Positions 35,611 to 46,353 of a DNA stretch of 64,000 nucleotides are shown piece by piece. The position numbers and the translations under genes were made by a program. The notes beneath the pieces were generated by a model. It had not been told where the DNA came from, ran no database searches, and saw only the letters and a list, made by a program, of their open reading frames with translations. Position 1 is the first letter of the stretch; each line of letters begins with the position of its first letter. The DNA is from Ruminococcus flavefaciens FD-1 (GTDB taxonomy: Bacteria; Bacillota; Clostridia; Oscillospirales; Ruminococcaceae): NCBI GenBank assembly GCA_000174895.1, contig ACOK01000089.1, forward strand, positions 1 to 64,000. Reading direction: 5' to 3'.

Positions 35611-36576
35611 TTACTTATTCTTTTTAGCCTGCTTGCCCTTCCACCATGACCATGTTACAGGTGCAACAAAGAGTGATGAGAAGGTACCTGAGATCAGACC
35701 GAACATAAGCGGTACTGAGAAGCTGAGGAGTGAAGTATATCCCTTAACCAGTACAACTATTGTAACTATGAGCATTGTGCCGATAGTAGTAACAGATGTT
35801 CTGATAGATCTTGTCAGTGACTGTGTACAGCTTACGTTGATGAGCTCATTAAGTGTAGCCTTTGGCATGAGCTTGCGGTTCTCACGGATACGGTCGTAGA
35901 TAACGATAGTATTGTTGATTGAGTAACCGAGAATTGTCAGTATAACAGCAACGATGTTTGAATCGATATCGAAGCCGCATACTATTGTAGTTGTGAATGC
36001 TACCAGTATATCCATGCAGAGTGCGAAGATAGAGCATACACCTGCGGACCAACCGCCGATGTTTCTGAATCTGATAGCGATGTAGATGATAACGATGAAT
36101 GCAGCAAATAAAACTGCGATAAAGCACTTGAGGAGGAACTCACGTCCTGATGAAGGGCTTACATCGTTTGAATCGTAAAGCTCAAGGGAATTATCAGCAA
36201 ACTTTTCCTTCAGGGCTGTATCCAGCTCTGTCTGTCTGTCAGCTGTAAGGCCTTCGTTTGATACGAATGAAATGGTAATCTGCTTTCCGCCCGAGTCAAG
36301 GCTCTCGCCCTTTCTTACGACAACGTTTGAGCCGACGATCTCCTTGATAGCCGAGCCTACTTCGTTTTCATTGATCTCTCCCTGATAGGTATAAGTGATA
36401 AGGGTACCGCCCTTGAATTCGATAGCAAGGTGAACGCCTCTTATGATGATACCTGCCAGAAGTATAACGCAGACTGCGATAACAACGCCAAGTATGAGCT
36501 TCTTCTTAGCACAGAAGTTATATACCTTCTGAGGTAAAGTTACGGGAGTTTCTTTCTGAGTATTCTTCTTGCTCAT
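35611..36576 (-). CDS. secF: Protein translocase subunit SecF
   Basis: A 321-residue SecF with six membrane spans and one extracytoplasmic domain between TM1 and TM2. EFKGGTLITYTY after TM1 and the TM4-5 segment GYSINNTIVIYDRIRENRKL are diagnostic. With SecD it uses the proton motive force to help late steps of protein export. Its start overlaps the secD stop by 4 nt. Confidence 0.96.
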   Translation of the reverse strand: MSKKNTQKETPVTLPQKVYNFCAKKKLILGVVIAVCVILLAGIIIRGVHLAIEFKGGTLITYTYQGEINENEVGSAIKEIVGSNVVVRKGESLDSGGKQITISFVSNEGLTADRQTELDTALKEKFADNSLELYDSNDVSPSSGREFLLKCFIAVLFAAFIVIIYIAIRFRNIGGWSAGVCSIFALCMDILVAFTTTIVCGFDIDSNIVAVILTILGYSINNTIVIYDRIRENRKLMPKATLNELINVSCTQSLTRSIRTSVTTIGTMLIVTIVVLVKGYTSLLSFSVPLMFGLISGTFSSLFVAPVTWSWWKGKQAKKNK

Positions 36577-37988
36577 TTCTCGTCACCTCCGTAAAGTTTT
36601 CTGTTCTGGAAGCACTTGAACTTAGAGAGTGAAGTTACCATGAGTCTTGAAGCGAATACTCCGAAGATAAAGTTGCAGACAACACCTGCGAGCAGGGTAA
36701 ATCCGAAGGAGTAAACAACACCCTCGGCAGTAGCGCCGAATGCGAAGAAGATAGTCTTGTTGAGTATCTTTGAGAAGAAGCTGTCAGGAACACCGAAAGC
36801 TCCCATGAGGATAACGGCAATGATAACGTTTGTGATATTACCGTCGAGGATAGCAGAGAATGCTCTCTTGTAAGCTATCTTTATAGCAGCGTCAAGGGAC
36901 TTGCCTGTTCTGAGCTCTTCCTTGATACGCTCGCCTGTGATGATATTAGCGTCAACACCCATACCAACGGCGAGGATGATACCTGCGATACCGGGGATGG
37001 TAAGAGTTGAGCCGTTCATGAATCCGAACCAGCCTGTGATAGCTGCGATAGAACCTGCTATCTGACCGATAAGAGCGACAACTGCCACACAGCCCGGAAG
37101 CTTGTACAGCACGATCATATATATTGCAATACCGATGAATGCAATAAGGGCTGCGAGGAGGATAGCATCAAGTGAACCTTCACCCATTGTAGGTGAGATA
37201 GTCTTGAAGCTCTTTGTCTCCATCTTGAAAGGAAGTGCACCTGAGTTGATCTGGTCAGCAAGCTTCTTGGAGGATTCCTGATCGAAGTTACCTGTGATAA
37301 CAGCGCTTCCGTCAGTGATAGCTGTGTTTACGGAAGGAGCGGAGATCATGGTATTATCCATCCAGATAGAGATAGGTGTGGATGAACCTGCAAGCTCTGC
37401 TGTAGCGGTTGCGAATTTAGTTGCACCCTCGGGGCTGAGCTCGAGAGCAACGAGGTACTCGTATTCACCGTTCTCGTCGGGACGGTACTGAGCCTGAGCT
37501 GAAGCAACATCAGAACCCTGAAGAACGATCTCGGCAGTAGGTGTAACGTTTCCGTCTTCGTCTGTTTCGCTGTCTGTACCCTTTCTGAAGGTCAGCTCAG
37601 CCATTTCGCCAAGTTCCTTGACAGCGGCCTGCGGGTCGAAGTCGGTCTCGCCTACCTGCCATGGGAAACGAACGATGATTCTGTCGCTTTTCTCATCGCT
37701 GTAGACCTCGTTATCCGTGATACCAAGAGAAGTAAGTCTTGTCTTGATGATCTCGGTTGCGGAGTCAAGCTGTGCTGTATCTGCGTCATAGTCGCCGGCA
37801 GGGGCGAAAGTAACGTCAACACCGCCCTTGATATCGATACCAAGGCGGATATCGTCAACACCCTTGACATAGGTTGTCCTTTTATCGGCAAAGATCTGAT
37901 CTATGCCTAAAACGGAGGTCACTGCAAAAAGTGCGATGAGGATGACGACAACAAAGAAAGTTGATTTGCGTGTTTTTTTCACGGTCAT
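36573..37988 (-). CDS. secD: Protein translocase subunit SecD
   Basis: A 471-residue SecD: RLGIDIKGGVDVTFAP after TM1, the P1 domain, then TMs with the conserved AVGMGVDANIITGERIKEEL. A separate SecD, not a SecDF fusion as in Bacillus. SD AGGAGG lies before the ATG. The YajC partner is 29 kb away. Confidence 0.96.
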   Translation of the reverse strand: MTVKKTRKSTFFVVVILIALFAVTSVLGIDQIFADKRTTYVKGVDDIRLGIDIKGGVDVTFAPAGDYDADTAQLDSATEIIKTRLTSLGITDNEVYSDEKSDRIIVRFPWQVGETDFDPQAAVKELGEMAELTFRKGTDSETDEDGNVTPTAEIVLQGSDVASAQAQYRPDENGEYEYLVALELSPEGATKFATATAELAGSSTPISIWMDNTMISAPSVNTAITDGSAVITGNFDQESSKKLADQINSGALPFKMETKSFKTISPTMGEGSLDAILLAALIAFIGIAIYMIVLYKLPGCVAVVALIGQIAGSIAAITGWFGFMNGSTLTIPGIAGIILAVGMGVDANIITGERIKEELRTGKSLDAAIKIAYKRAFSAILDGNITNVIIAVILMGAFGVPDSFFSKILNKTIFFAFGATAEGVVYSFGFTLLAGVVCNFIFGVFASRLMVTSLSKFKCFQNRKLYGGDEK

Positions 37989-38170
37989 GCCTCCTGATTC
38001 TCATATACACTACTATATAATAAGTAAGTGCAATTTATTTCCTGTCTCTACGACAATTACAATTATTGTACTATAAAACAGCCAAAAAGTCAAGCAATTG
38101 AGCAGCAAAACAAAATAATTGAAGAATATGCACAATTCAGAGCGTAATAGCTTATGCATAATTACAATTT

Positions 38171-38250
38171 TGCAGGGAACGGCGCCCTCGCCGTTCCACC
38201 AATACACATTGATCGTTTCGGATGGAACGCCGAGGGCGGCGTTCCCTACA
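38171..38250. repeat. Inverted pair of TGTAGGG palindromes between secD and atpC
   Basis: 38171-38198: TGCAGG, arm GGAACGGC, loop GCCCTC, arm GCCGTTCC. 38223-38250 on the minus strand: arm GGAACGCC / GGCGTTCC, same loop, ending CCCTACA. The second copy ends 4 nt before the atpC stop, so it may form the 3' end of the ATP synthase transcript. Confidence 0.85.
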
Positions 38251-38254
38251 GATA

Positions 38255-38665
38255 TTATTTGAAATGCTTCTGTGAAATTTTCAGACGGTTCATAGCACGG
38301 TTCAGCGCTGCCTGAGTCTGGTAGTACTCCTTGATGCTCTGCTTCTGGCGGAGCTTTTCCTGAGCACGTTCCTTTGCTTCTTCGGCACGCTTTATGTCGA
38401 TCTCCTCGGGGAGTTCGCAGGTATCTGCAAGAATTATGGAAGATTCGGGCATGACCTGTATGAATCCCTCGGATATGGCGGCATACTTCCACTTGCCGTT
38501 CACCAGATATTTAAGCTCGCCCGTAGGCAGGCAGGTGACCAGCGGTTCGTGTCCCGGGAGTATACCGAGAAGACCGTCTATCGCCGTGATTACGAGGTGT
38601 TCCACTTCGCCCTCGAAGAATACACGGTCTGTTGCTATTATTTCAAGATGAAAGGTCTTAGCCAT
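38255..38665 (-). CDS. atpC: ATP synthase F1 epsilon subunit
   Basis: A 136-residue epsilon: the N-terminal beta-sandwich with GLLGILPGHEPLVTCLPTGE and the C-terminal two-helix region rich in Glu/Lys/Arg (EEAKERAQEKLRQKQ). It regulates hydrolysis and links the central stalk to the c ring. Last gene of the operon, 12 nt after atpD. Confidence 0.95.
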   Translation of the reverse strand: MAKTFHLEIIATDRVFFEGEVEHLVITAIDGLLGILPGHEPLVTCLPTGELKYLVNGKWKYAAISEGFIQVMPESSIILADTCELPEEIDIKRAEEAKERAQEKLRQKQSIKEYYQTQAALNRAMNRLKISQKHFK

Positions 38666-38677
38666 GATAAGCCTCCC

Positions 38678-40185
<1,508 letters not shown>

Positions 40186-40193
40186 ATAAATAT

Positions 40194-41102
40194 TTACTCA
40201 TCCAGTGAAGCCGCACCGCCGCAGACCTCGGTTATCTCCTGAGTGATAGCAGCCTGTCTTGCACGGTTGTACATCAGCGACAGATCCTTTATCATGTCCT
40301 TGGCACTGTTTGTAGCGGCATCCATAGCGGTCATTCTCGACTGCTGTTCACAGCAGAAAGCCTCAACCATTGCGCCGTAGATGATGCCCTTTGCGTACTG
40401 AGGGATAAGGTAGTTCATTACCTCCTCAGGCGACGGCATGAACGAAGCCTTTGGCAGCTTCTTCATGGTACCGTCCTCAGCCTTGCCGAAGTGCTTTCTC
40501 TCGAAAGGCAGAAGGCGGAGAGTTCTTGTCTCCTGCTGGTTGGATGTTACCATATCCGTATATATAAGGTATACCTCGTCAAGATCGCCGCTCTCGAATT
40601 TTTCGATGACCATTTCAGCTATCTCGCCTGCCCTGTAGAGAGTAGGATTCTGGGTAGTGTAGAGGAATTCTCCGTCTACGAACGCTTTCTTGCCGCTGTT
40701 CATGCGGCGCTGGAAATGCATTCTTCCCACCTGACCGATAACAAAAAGGTAGCAGTTGTCAAGGTCAGCAGCTTTTTCAAGCTCCTGTTCGGTATACTTC
40801 ATGATATTGTGGTTATAGCTTCCGCAGAGTCCCTTGTCAGCGGTAATGACGATATATCCCTTTTTACGCTTTTCGTCGGGGATATCCGAACGCCTGTTGA
40901 AGAACTGCTGACGGGTATGGGGGGTATGCTCAAGCACACTGTCGATAGTGGACTGGAGCTTGTAGAAGTAAGGCTCAGTTGCCTCAAGGGACTTTCTTGC
41001 CTTCTTCAGTTTTGAGGATGACATAAGGTACATAGCGTTTGTGATCTTCAGTATCTGCTGGATACTGGCGATACGCTCACGTATTTCTCTCATATTGGGC
41101 AT
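40194..41102 (-). CDS. atpG: ATP synthase F1 gamma subunit
   Basis: A 302-residue gamma: the N-terminal helix IRERIASIQQILKITNAMYL, the loop ITADKGLCGSYNHN and the C-terminal helix with ATNSAKDMIKDLSLMYNRAR are diagnostic. It is the rotating central shaft. It follows the alpha gene by 11 nt. Confidence 0.97.
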   Translation of the reverse strand: MPNMREIRERIASIQQILKITNAMYLMSSSKLKKARKSLEATEPYFYKLQSTIDSVLEHTPHTRQQFFNRRSDIPDEKRKKGYIVITADKGLCGSYNHNIMKYTEQELEKAADLDNCYLFVIGQVGRMHFQRRMNSGKKAFVDGEFLYTTQNPTLYRAGEIAEMVIEKFESGDLDEVYLIYTDMVTSNQQETRTLRLLPFERKHFGKAEDGTMKKLPKASFMPSPEEVMNYLIPQYAKGIIYGAMVEAFCCEQQSRMTAMDAATNSAKDMIKDLSLMYNRARQAAITQEITEVCGGAASLDE

Positions 41103-41113
41103 AGTATCACCCC

Positions 41114-43144
41114 TTATTCCTCAAAAGCAGTAAGGATACGCTCGATACGCTCCATAAGATCGTCTGTGAGTACCTTGTTCTCCTCAAGCTCGGAGATTAT
41201 ATCCTGACCATAGCTTCTGATGTATGTCATAAGCTCGTTTCTGTGTTCACGCAGTTCCTTCAGAGGGATGCCTTTGAAAAAGCCGTGCTGAGCGGCATAG
41301 AGAAGTATTACCTGCTCATAGTGCGGAAGCGGATTGTACAGCGGCTGTTTCAGCAGCTCTGTAAGCATACGTCCGTGGTCGAGAAGGTCTGTGGTAGCCT
41401 GATCAAGTTCCGATGAGAACTGTGTGAATATCTCCATTTCCTTGAACTGTGCAAGGTCGATACGGAGATTACCTGCGGCCTTCTTCATAGCCTTTGTCTG
41501 TGCGGCACCGCCGACACGGGATACGGAAAGTCCGTAGTTCACCGCAGGACGCAGACCACTGTTGAAAAGCTCGCTCTCAAGGAAGATCTGACCGTCTGTG
41601 ATGGAAATTACGTTAGTCGGGATGTAAGCAGAGATATCGCCTGCGAGAGTTTCTATGATAGGCAGAGCTGTAAGCGAACCGCCGCCGTGCTCGTCATCAA
41701 GACGGCTGGAACGTTCAAGCAGTCTCGAATGGAGATAGAATACGTCGCCGGGGTAAGCCTCACGTCCGGGAGGTCTGTGGAGAAGCAGCGACATTGCACG
41801 GTAAGCAACGGCGTGCTTTGAAAGATCATCATATATGATAAGTACATCCTTGCCCTTGGACATGAAGTACTCAGCCATAGCTGTACCCGAATAAGGAGCT
41901 ATGTACTGGAAAGGCGCAGGGTCGCTGGCAGAAGCACAAACTACTACCGAGTAGTCCATAGCGCCGTATTTTTTAAGTGTGCCCACTACCTGAGCAACAG
42001 TTGAGGACTTCTGGCCTATGGCAACATAGATACAGATAACGTCCTGTCCCTTCTGGTTTATCATGGTATCAACAGCGATAGAGGTCTTACCTGTCTGTCT
42101 GTCGCCGATGATAAGCTCACGCTGTCCACGTCCGATAGGGAACATCGAGTCTATGGCAAGTATACCTGTCTGTAAAGGTACATTTACTGATTTACGCTCG
42201 ATAACGCCGGGAGCTTCACGCTCGATGGGGAAGTAATCGTCAGCTTTGATATCGCCGAGACCGTCGATAGGCGCACCGAGAGCGTCAACTACTCTGCCGA
42301 GGAGCTCATCGCTTACGCCGACACCTGCACGCTTGCCTGTGCGGACAACGGAAGAACCCTCTGTAAGGCCGTGGTCATCGCCGAGAAGAACGACTCCCAC
42401 TGACTTTTCTTCCAGATTCTGAACGATGCCTCTTACGCCGTTCTCGAATTCAACAAGCTCGCCGTACATAACGGAATTCATGCCGTGAACACTTGCGATA
42501 CCGTCACCGAGACGGGTAATGAAGCCTGTAGCGGTAGCGCCTGACTTTACCTCGAAGTCCTTGACCTCGGTCTTGAGAACGGATATGATATCGCTGTTCT
42601 TTCTGTCCTTTGGTGCATTTCCGCCGTCAACGTATTCGGCAGCCTTTGTCTGGAGAGTTTCCTTCATCTGGCGGAGACTTGTACGGTAGCTCTTATCGTA
42701 CTCAACATCGCCTGCTGTCAGGATGAAACCGCCGATGATATCGGGATCCTTGCGGTATTCGATATCGACGTCCTCCTTGACAAACTTCTCCATGATGAAT
42801 TTCTTCAGGTCAGCCTGCTGTGACTCGGTAAGGGGAGTAACATAGCGGACCAGAGCCTTGATGCTTCCCTGCTTTTCGATGAGGATGTCGTTGTAATCCT
42901 CCAGCAGTTCAGCCATATTTCCGATCTGACCTTCCCTGACAGCGTTCATCATGAACTTCTGTATTGATTCGGGGAAGAGCTTATTTATGATATTGCGCTT
43001 TTCTTCGTGAGTAACAAGAGGATTTGACAGAGTATCGGCAACATCCCCTACCTCAGTGAGTATCTTTTTTGTCTTCTCGCAGTCCTCCTGAGAGATATCA
43101 AGGCGAAGAAGCTCATTCAGGTACTCTTTAGTGTAGTCCTTCAT
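41114..43144 (-). CDS. atpHA: Fused ATP synthase delta-alpha subunit
   Basis: One continuous 676-residue frame. Residues 1-168 match a complete delta/OSCP subunit ([49 protein letters not shown]). Residues 169-183 are a short Gly/Asn/Pro/Lys linker. Residues 184-676 match a complete alpha subunit from [16 protein letters not shown] onward, with [10 protein letters not shown], Walker A GDRQTGKT (347-354), [14 protein letters not shown], and [11 protein letters not shown]. No in-frame start with a ribosome binding site is visible at the junction (around 42595-42650). The delta N-terminus is slightly short. No separate atpH or atpA exists in the operon. One base overlaps atpF (TAATG). Confidence 0.93.
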   Translation of the reverse strand: MKDYTKEYLNELLRLDISQEDCEKTKKILTEVGDVADTLSNPLVTHEEKRNIINKLFPESIQKFMMNAVREGQIGNMAELLEDYNDILIEKQGSIKALVRYVTPLTESQQADLKKFIMEKFVKEDVDIEYRKDPDIIGGFILTAGDVEYDKSYRTSLRQMKETLQTKAAEYVDGGNAPKDRKNSDIISVLKTEVKDFEVKSGATATGFITRLGDGIASVHGMNSVMYGELVEFENGVRGIVQNLEEKSVGVVLLGDDHGLTEGSSVVRTGKRAGVGVSDELLGRVVDALGAPIDGLGDIKADDYFPIEREAPGVIERKSVNVPLQTGILAIDSMFPIGRGQRELIIGDRQTGKTSIAVDTMINQKGQDVICIYVAIGQKSSTVAQVVGTLKKYGAMDYSVVVCASASDPAPFQYIAPYSGTAMAEYFMSKGKDVLIIYDDLSKHAVAYRAMSLLLHRPPGREAYPGDVFYLHSRLLERSSRLDDEHGGGSLTALPIIETLAGDISAYIPTNVISITDGQIFLESELFNSGLRPAVNYGLSVSRVGGAAQTKAMKKAAGNLRIDLAQFKEMEIFTQFSSELDQATTDLLDHGRMLTELLKQPLYNPLPHYEQVILLYAAQHGFFKGIPLKELREHRNELMTYIRSYGQDIISELEENKVLTDDLMERIERILTAFEE

Positions 43145-43632
43145 TATTTGCCAACCTCCTCATTTGAGAGGAATTCGTCAACAAGACGGCGGTTCTTCTC
43201 GTCGTCAACATTAGCGCCCACGATCTTTGAAGCAGCTTCGATAGCAAGATCGGCGATCTCGGACTGAGCCTGACGGAGAACCTTCTTTCTTTCGTTTTCG
43301 ATCTCCTTGTCGGCCTCTGCCACCTTCTGATCTGCCTCTTCATGAGCCTTCTTTATGATAGCGGCTCTTTCGGATTCAGCGTCATCATGAGCTTTCATGA
43401 TGATATTCTTAGCCTCTTCCTTAGCATCACCGATAGTATTCTCATACTGTTCTTTCAGTTCCTCGGCTTCTGTTCTTGCCTTCTCGGCAGAGTCGAGGTT
43501 CTCCTGAATAGTACGAGTACGCTCATTTTTCATCTTATTTATGGGTTTGAAAAGGAATATTCTGAGGAGTATGAACAGTATGATGATATTAGCAACTGTT
43601 TCGACAATACTCCAGAACTCAAAATTAAGCAT
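43144..43632 (-). CDS. atpF: ATP synthase Fo b subunit
   Basis: A 162-residue b subunit: one N-terminal membrane span (about 10-26), then a long charged helix (about 30-150) that forms the peripheral stalk and should bind the delta part of the fused protein. Its stop shares a base with the fused atpHA start. Only one b-type gene is present. Confidence 0.95.
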   Translation of the reverse strand: MLNFEFWSIVETVANIIILFILLRIFLFKPINKMKNERTRTIQENLDSAEKARTEAEELKEQYENTIGDAKEEAKNIIMKAHDDAESERAAIIKKAHEEADQKVAEADKEIENERKKVLRQAQSEIADLAIEAASKIVGANVDDEKNRRLVDEFLSNEEVGK

Positions 43633-43644
43633 TATTTGCCCTCC

Positions 43645-43866
43645 TTATTTTATCTTGCCTATGATAAGGAGTGCGATAACAAAGCCATAGATAGCGGTAG
43701 CTTCTGCAAGAGCACATCCGAGAATAAGTGCTGTTCTGATATCACCCTTTGCTTCGGGCTGACGTGCGATAGATTCTGTAGCCTTTGCAGTTGCGATACC
43801 TATACCGACACCTGCGCCTGCACCTGTAAGAACGGCGATAGCCGCACCTAATGCCATTGTTCCCAT
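43645..43866 (-). CDS. atpE: ATP synthase Fo c subunit, copy 2
   Basis: A 73-residue hairpin of two membrane helices with the polar loop ARQPEAKGD and the ion-carrying Glu in LAEATAIYG. The protein is identical to the other copy 24 bp upstream. The helix-1 position that is Gln in sodium-type rings (GPGVGQG) is Ile here (GAGVGIG), which favours protons, although Thr and Tyr near the Glu are kept. Confidence 0.95.
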   Translation of the reverse strand: MGTMALGAAIAVLTGAGAGVGIGIATAKATESIARQPEAKGDIRTALILGCALAEATAIYGFVIALLIIGKIK

Positions 43867-43890
43867 TTTATTATACCTCCGTGTATGTAA

Positions 43891-44112
43891 TTATTTGATC
43901 TTACCTATAATAAGAAGTGCGATAACGAAACCGTAGATAGCGGTAGCCTCAGCAAGAGCGCATCCGAGGATGAGTGCTGTTCTGATATCGCCCTTTGCCT
44001 CAGGCTGACGTGCGATAGATTCTGTAGCCTTTGCAGTTGCGATACCTATACCGACACCTGCGCCTGCACCTGTAAGAACGGCGATTGCCGCACCTAATGC
44101 CATTGTTCCCAT
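43891..44112 (-). CDS. atpE: ATP synthase Fo c subunit, copy 1
   Basis: A 73-residue c subunit whose protein is identical to the copy at 43645-43866. The two genes differ at scattered third positions and share long identical DNA stretches, especially in the first half. Each has its own GGAGG-type site. It lies between atpB and the second copy. Confidence 0.95.
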   Translation of the reverse strand: MGTMALGAAIAVLTGAGAGVGIGIATAKATESIARQPEAKGDIRTALILGCALAEATAIYGFVIALLIIGKIK

Positions 44113-44132
44113 TTTATTATACCTCCATGAAA

Positions 44133-44798
44133 TTAGTGTTCTTCATCTTCTATAGCTTCAGCCAGGTAAAGTGAAGTAAGGAATACGAATACGTAAGCCT
44201 GTAAAAGTCCGTCGAAAATATCGAAGTATGCACTTGCGACAACGGGGGCGCCAATCGGGCAGAGTCCCTTGATGAGTTCCATTACAACGAAAGCACCGAG
44301 CACGTTACCGAAAAGTCGCATACACAGTGACAGAGGACGTGTTATAAGGTCAAGCAGATTTATGGGGTTAAGAAAACTTTTCAGCCACTTGACCGGTCCC
44401 TTTTCTATTATGAATGCAGCCTGTACAAATATTATAGCGATACCTGCCAGGGATGCCGTCACATTGATATCCTTTGTGGGTGGTACGAATCCGAACAGAC
44501 CGATAAGGTTTGCAAAAGCTATGTAGATAATAAGTGTCTCGAGGAAGGGCAGATATTTCTTTCCCTTATGACCGAGAATATTGGTGAAGAAATTATCGAG
44601 CCAGTCTATAATCCCCTCCAGCACACATTGTGAACCTGTAGGCACCTTTTTCAGCTTTCGTGTAAATATAATGGACAGCAGAACTATTACACCCATTATT
44701 ATCCATGTCACAACACAAGATTCCGAAACCGGTATACCGCCTAAAACAGGGATCGTAAAGGCTGTTTTGGTTTGCAGTTCTTCCATCATATTCTCCAT
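44133..44798 (-). CDS. atpB: ATP synthase Fo a subunit
   Basis: A 221-residue a subunit with five to six membrane spans. TRPLSLCMRLFGNVLGAFVV contains the essential Arg of the ion half-channels. The start at ATG 44798 is preceded by GAAGGTG (44804-44810); a longer frame upstream has no better site. First gene of the operon; no atpI is seen before it. Confidence 0.94.
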   Translation of the reverse strand: MENMMEELQTKTAFTIPVLGGIPVSESCVVTWIIMGVIVLLSIIFTRKLKKVPTGSQCVLEGIIDWLDNFFTNILGHKGKKYLPFLETLIIYIAFANLIGLFGFVPPTKDINVTASLAGIAIIFVQAAFIIEKGPVKWLKSFLNPINLLDLITRPLSLCMRLFGNVLGAFVVMELIKGLCPIGAPVVASAYFDIFDGLLQAYVFVFLTSLYLAEAIEDEEH

Positions 44799-44823
44799 GA
44801 TAACACCTTCTTTCATCAAAAAT

Positions 44824-44858
44824 AAAAAAACGGAGACAGCCTGCGGCCAAATCTCCGT
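44824..44858 (-). terminator. Attenuator-like hairpin in the atp leader
   Basis: On the minus strand ACGGAGA (44858-44852) pairs with TCTCCGT (44836-44830), followed by a T-run (44830-44824). It lies between the atp promoter and atpB, 26 nt before the start codon, so it is not simply the terminator of a preceding gene. Confidence 0.7.
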
Positions 44859-44928
44859 GGATCCAGTCAGAATAGCGTTTTTGTTATACTATTTTTATGA
44901 CCGTCGGACATCTCGTCCATACCTTTAT

Positions 44929-44957
44929 ATAATATAACAAAATGGGTATATTGTCAA
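44929..44957 (-). promoter_or_regulatory. ATP synthase operon promoter
   Basis: On the minus strand TTGACA (44957-44952), 17-bp spacer, TATTAT (44934-44929). The leader to atpB would be about 120 nt and contains two hairpins (GGAC..GTCC around 44900-44912 and the attenuator-like one). Confidence 0.82.
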
Positions 44958-45028
44958 GTGTTTGCGGAAAAATTCACAAATTTCCGCCATGCTTTTACAG
45001 CATATTGCCATATATGTATCAAGGGGCT

Positions 45029-45406
45029 TTATTCTGCTTTTTCAGCAGTTTCTTCAGCCTCGTTTTTTTCAGCTTCACCTGCGGCGTTGAGAGCCTTTAT
45101 AGCGTTGTCGAGGCGCTCTATGGAGGATGTGTTCAGCTTTGAAGTAAGCCTTACACGGTCAAGGTCACGCTTGAAAGCAGTGAGCTCGCCTGCTATCTTC
45201 CTCATGATGTCCTTATTCTGTATCTCCTTGTCCTCAAGGGCGCACACTCTCTTGATAAGGTCGTTGACATTGGCGGCAAGGGCTTCGTTTGCGGCATTCT
45301 GCCTCTCACCGAATTCCGTAAGCTTTTCCGCAGCTTTCAGCGTACCTATCTTTTCGTGGCCCGTAAAGGTCAGCATTTTCTCATTTGTAAGTCTGATATC
45401 AGACAT
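45029..45406 (-). CDS. Hypothetical coiled-coil protein at the end of the polysaccharide cluster
   Basis: A 125-residue protein, helical and charged throughout, with heptad-like runs (about 30-110) and an Ala/Glu/Lys tail. No signal peptide or membrane span. ATG 45406 lies 5 nt after the rmd-like stop, with AAGGAG overlapping that stop. I do not recognise a family. Cotranscription suggests a link to polysaccharide assembly, possibly chain-length or scaffold, but this is only a guess. Confidence 0.7.
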   Translation of the reverse strand: MSDIRLTNEKMLTFTGHEKIGTLKAAEKLTEFGERQNAANEALAANVNDLIKRVCALEDKEIQNKDIMRKIAGELTAFKRDLDRVRLTSKLNTSSIERLDNAIKALNAAGEAEKNEAEETAEKAE

Positions 45407-45411
45407 TCTGC

Positions 45412-46353
45412 TCACTCCTTTATCTTTGTTCTCCAGTAGTCAAGGGTATCCTTAATGGTATCCTCAACGGTTATTTCTGCTTTCCAGCCCGTATCTGCGT
45501 ATATCTTTGAAACATCGGGCTCGATTATAGGTATATCCGATGCTCTCATGCGCTTTTCGTCACGGCGCACGGTTATATTGGTTTCGGCATAGCTTATTAT
45601 CGTATCCAGAATATACTGTATCTTCACAGCCCTGCCCCGTCCCACATTGTAGACCTGACCGCTTCTGCCCTTTTCACCGAGAAGGCGGTAAGCTCTCACA
45701 ACGTCACGCACATCGGTGAAATCACGCATAGCTTCGAGATTTCCCACGGATATAACGGGCTCTCTCATGCCTTTTTCTATCTCGGCAGCCTGTTTGCAGA
45801 AATCCGAGATAACGAATATCTCCGCCTGCGCAGGTCCCGAATGATTGAAAGCCCTGACCATGACAATATCCATTTTGTACGCTCTTGCGTATATCTCTCC
45901 CAGCATACCCTGACAGGCTTTTGTGGCCGCATAGACATTTCCGGGGCGCAGGACCTCATCCTCGCTGAGAGGACAGGCATCCTGACGGATATAGCCGTAT
46001 TCCTCGCCGGAGCCGATGAGCACAATGCGCATATCCTTCTTTACCGCATCACGGGCGGCTTCGAGGACGTTTATAGTGCCGATAACATTCACCTCTGCGG
46101 TAAGCTGAGGCTTTTTCCATGAAAGTGCCACTGAGCTCTGAGCGGCAAGGTGATAAACGATATCAGGCTGTATTTCGTCAAATATCGCCTTTACGCCGTC
46201 TCCATCGAGGATATCGAGAGTATGAACGGTACACTCTCCCTCAGTCTTTTCCGACGGCAGGCAGGAAACATGGACTTCCCATCCTGCCGAAGCAAGCTCC
46301 TTTATGAGATAACCTCCCACAAAGCCTGCCGCACCTATGATAAGAGCCTTCAT
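45412..46353 (-). CDS. rmd: NAD-dependent epimerase/dehydratase, GDP-4-keto-6-deoxy-D-mannose reductase-like
   Basis: A 313-residue extended SDR. Cofactor loop GAAGFVGGYL at residues 8-17, Ser/Tyr/Lys catalytic set with YAATK (Y-x3-K), and the segments HSGPAQAEIFVISDF and RDFTDVRDVVRAY typical of Rmd. With gmd and manC in the same run it would complete GDP-D-rhamnose from mannose-1-phosphate. An epimerising reductase (GDP-fucose) is less likely from the motif pattern. Start overlaps the GT4 stop by 4 nt. Confidence 0.8.
   Translation of the reverse strand: MKALIIGAAGFVGGYLIKELASAGWEVHVSCLPSEKTEGECTVHTLDILDGDGVKAIFDEIQPDIVYHLAAQSSVALSWKKPQLTAEVNVIGTINVLEAARDAVKKDMRIVLIGSGEEYGYIRQDACPLSEDEVLRPGNVYAATKACQGMLGEIYARAYKMDIVMVRAFNHSGPAQAEIFVISDFCKQAAEIEKGMREPVISVGNLEAMRDFTDVRDVVRAYRLLGEKGRSGQVYNVGRGRAVKIQYILDTIISYAETNITVRRDEKRMRASDIPIIEPDVSKIYADTGWKAEITVEDTIKDTLDYWRTKIKE

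Noticed and set aside
42590-42660. Sequencing frameshift joining separate atpH and atpA
   Set aside because: A single frame runs through with a sensible linker, both domains are complete, and no stop or start with a ribosome binding site is present in the other frames near the joint. It still deserves read-level confirmation.
43645-44112. Sodium-type c ring
   Set aside because: The Gln in helix 1 that marks sodium-binding rings is Ile here; Thr and Tyr near the Glu are not enough on their own.
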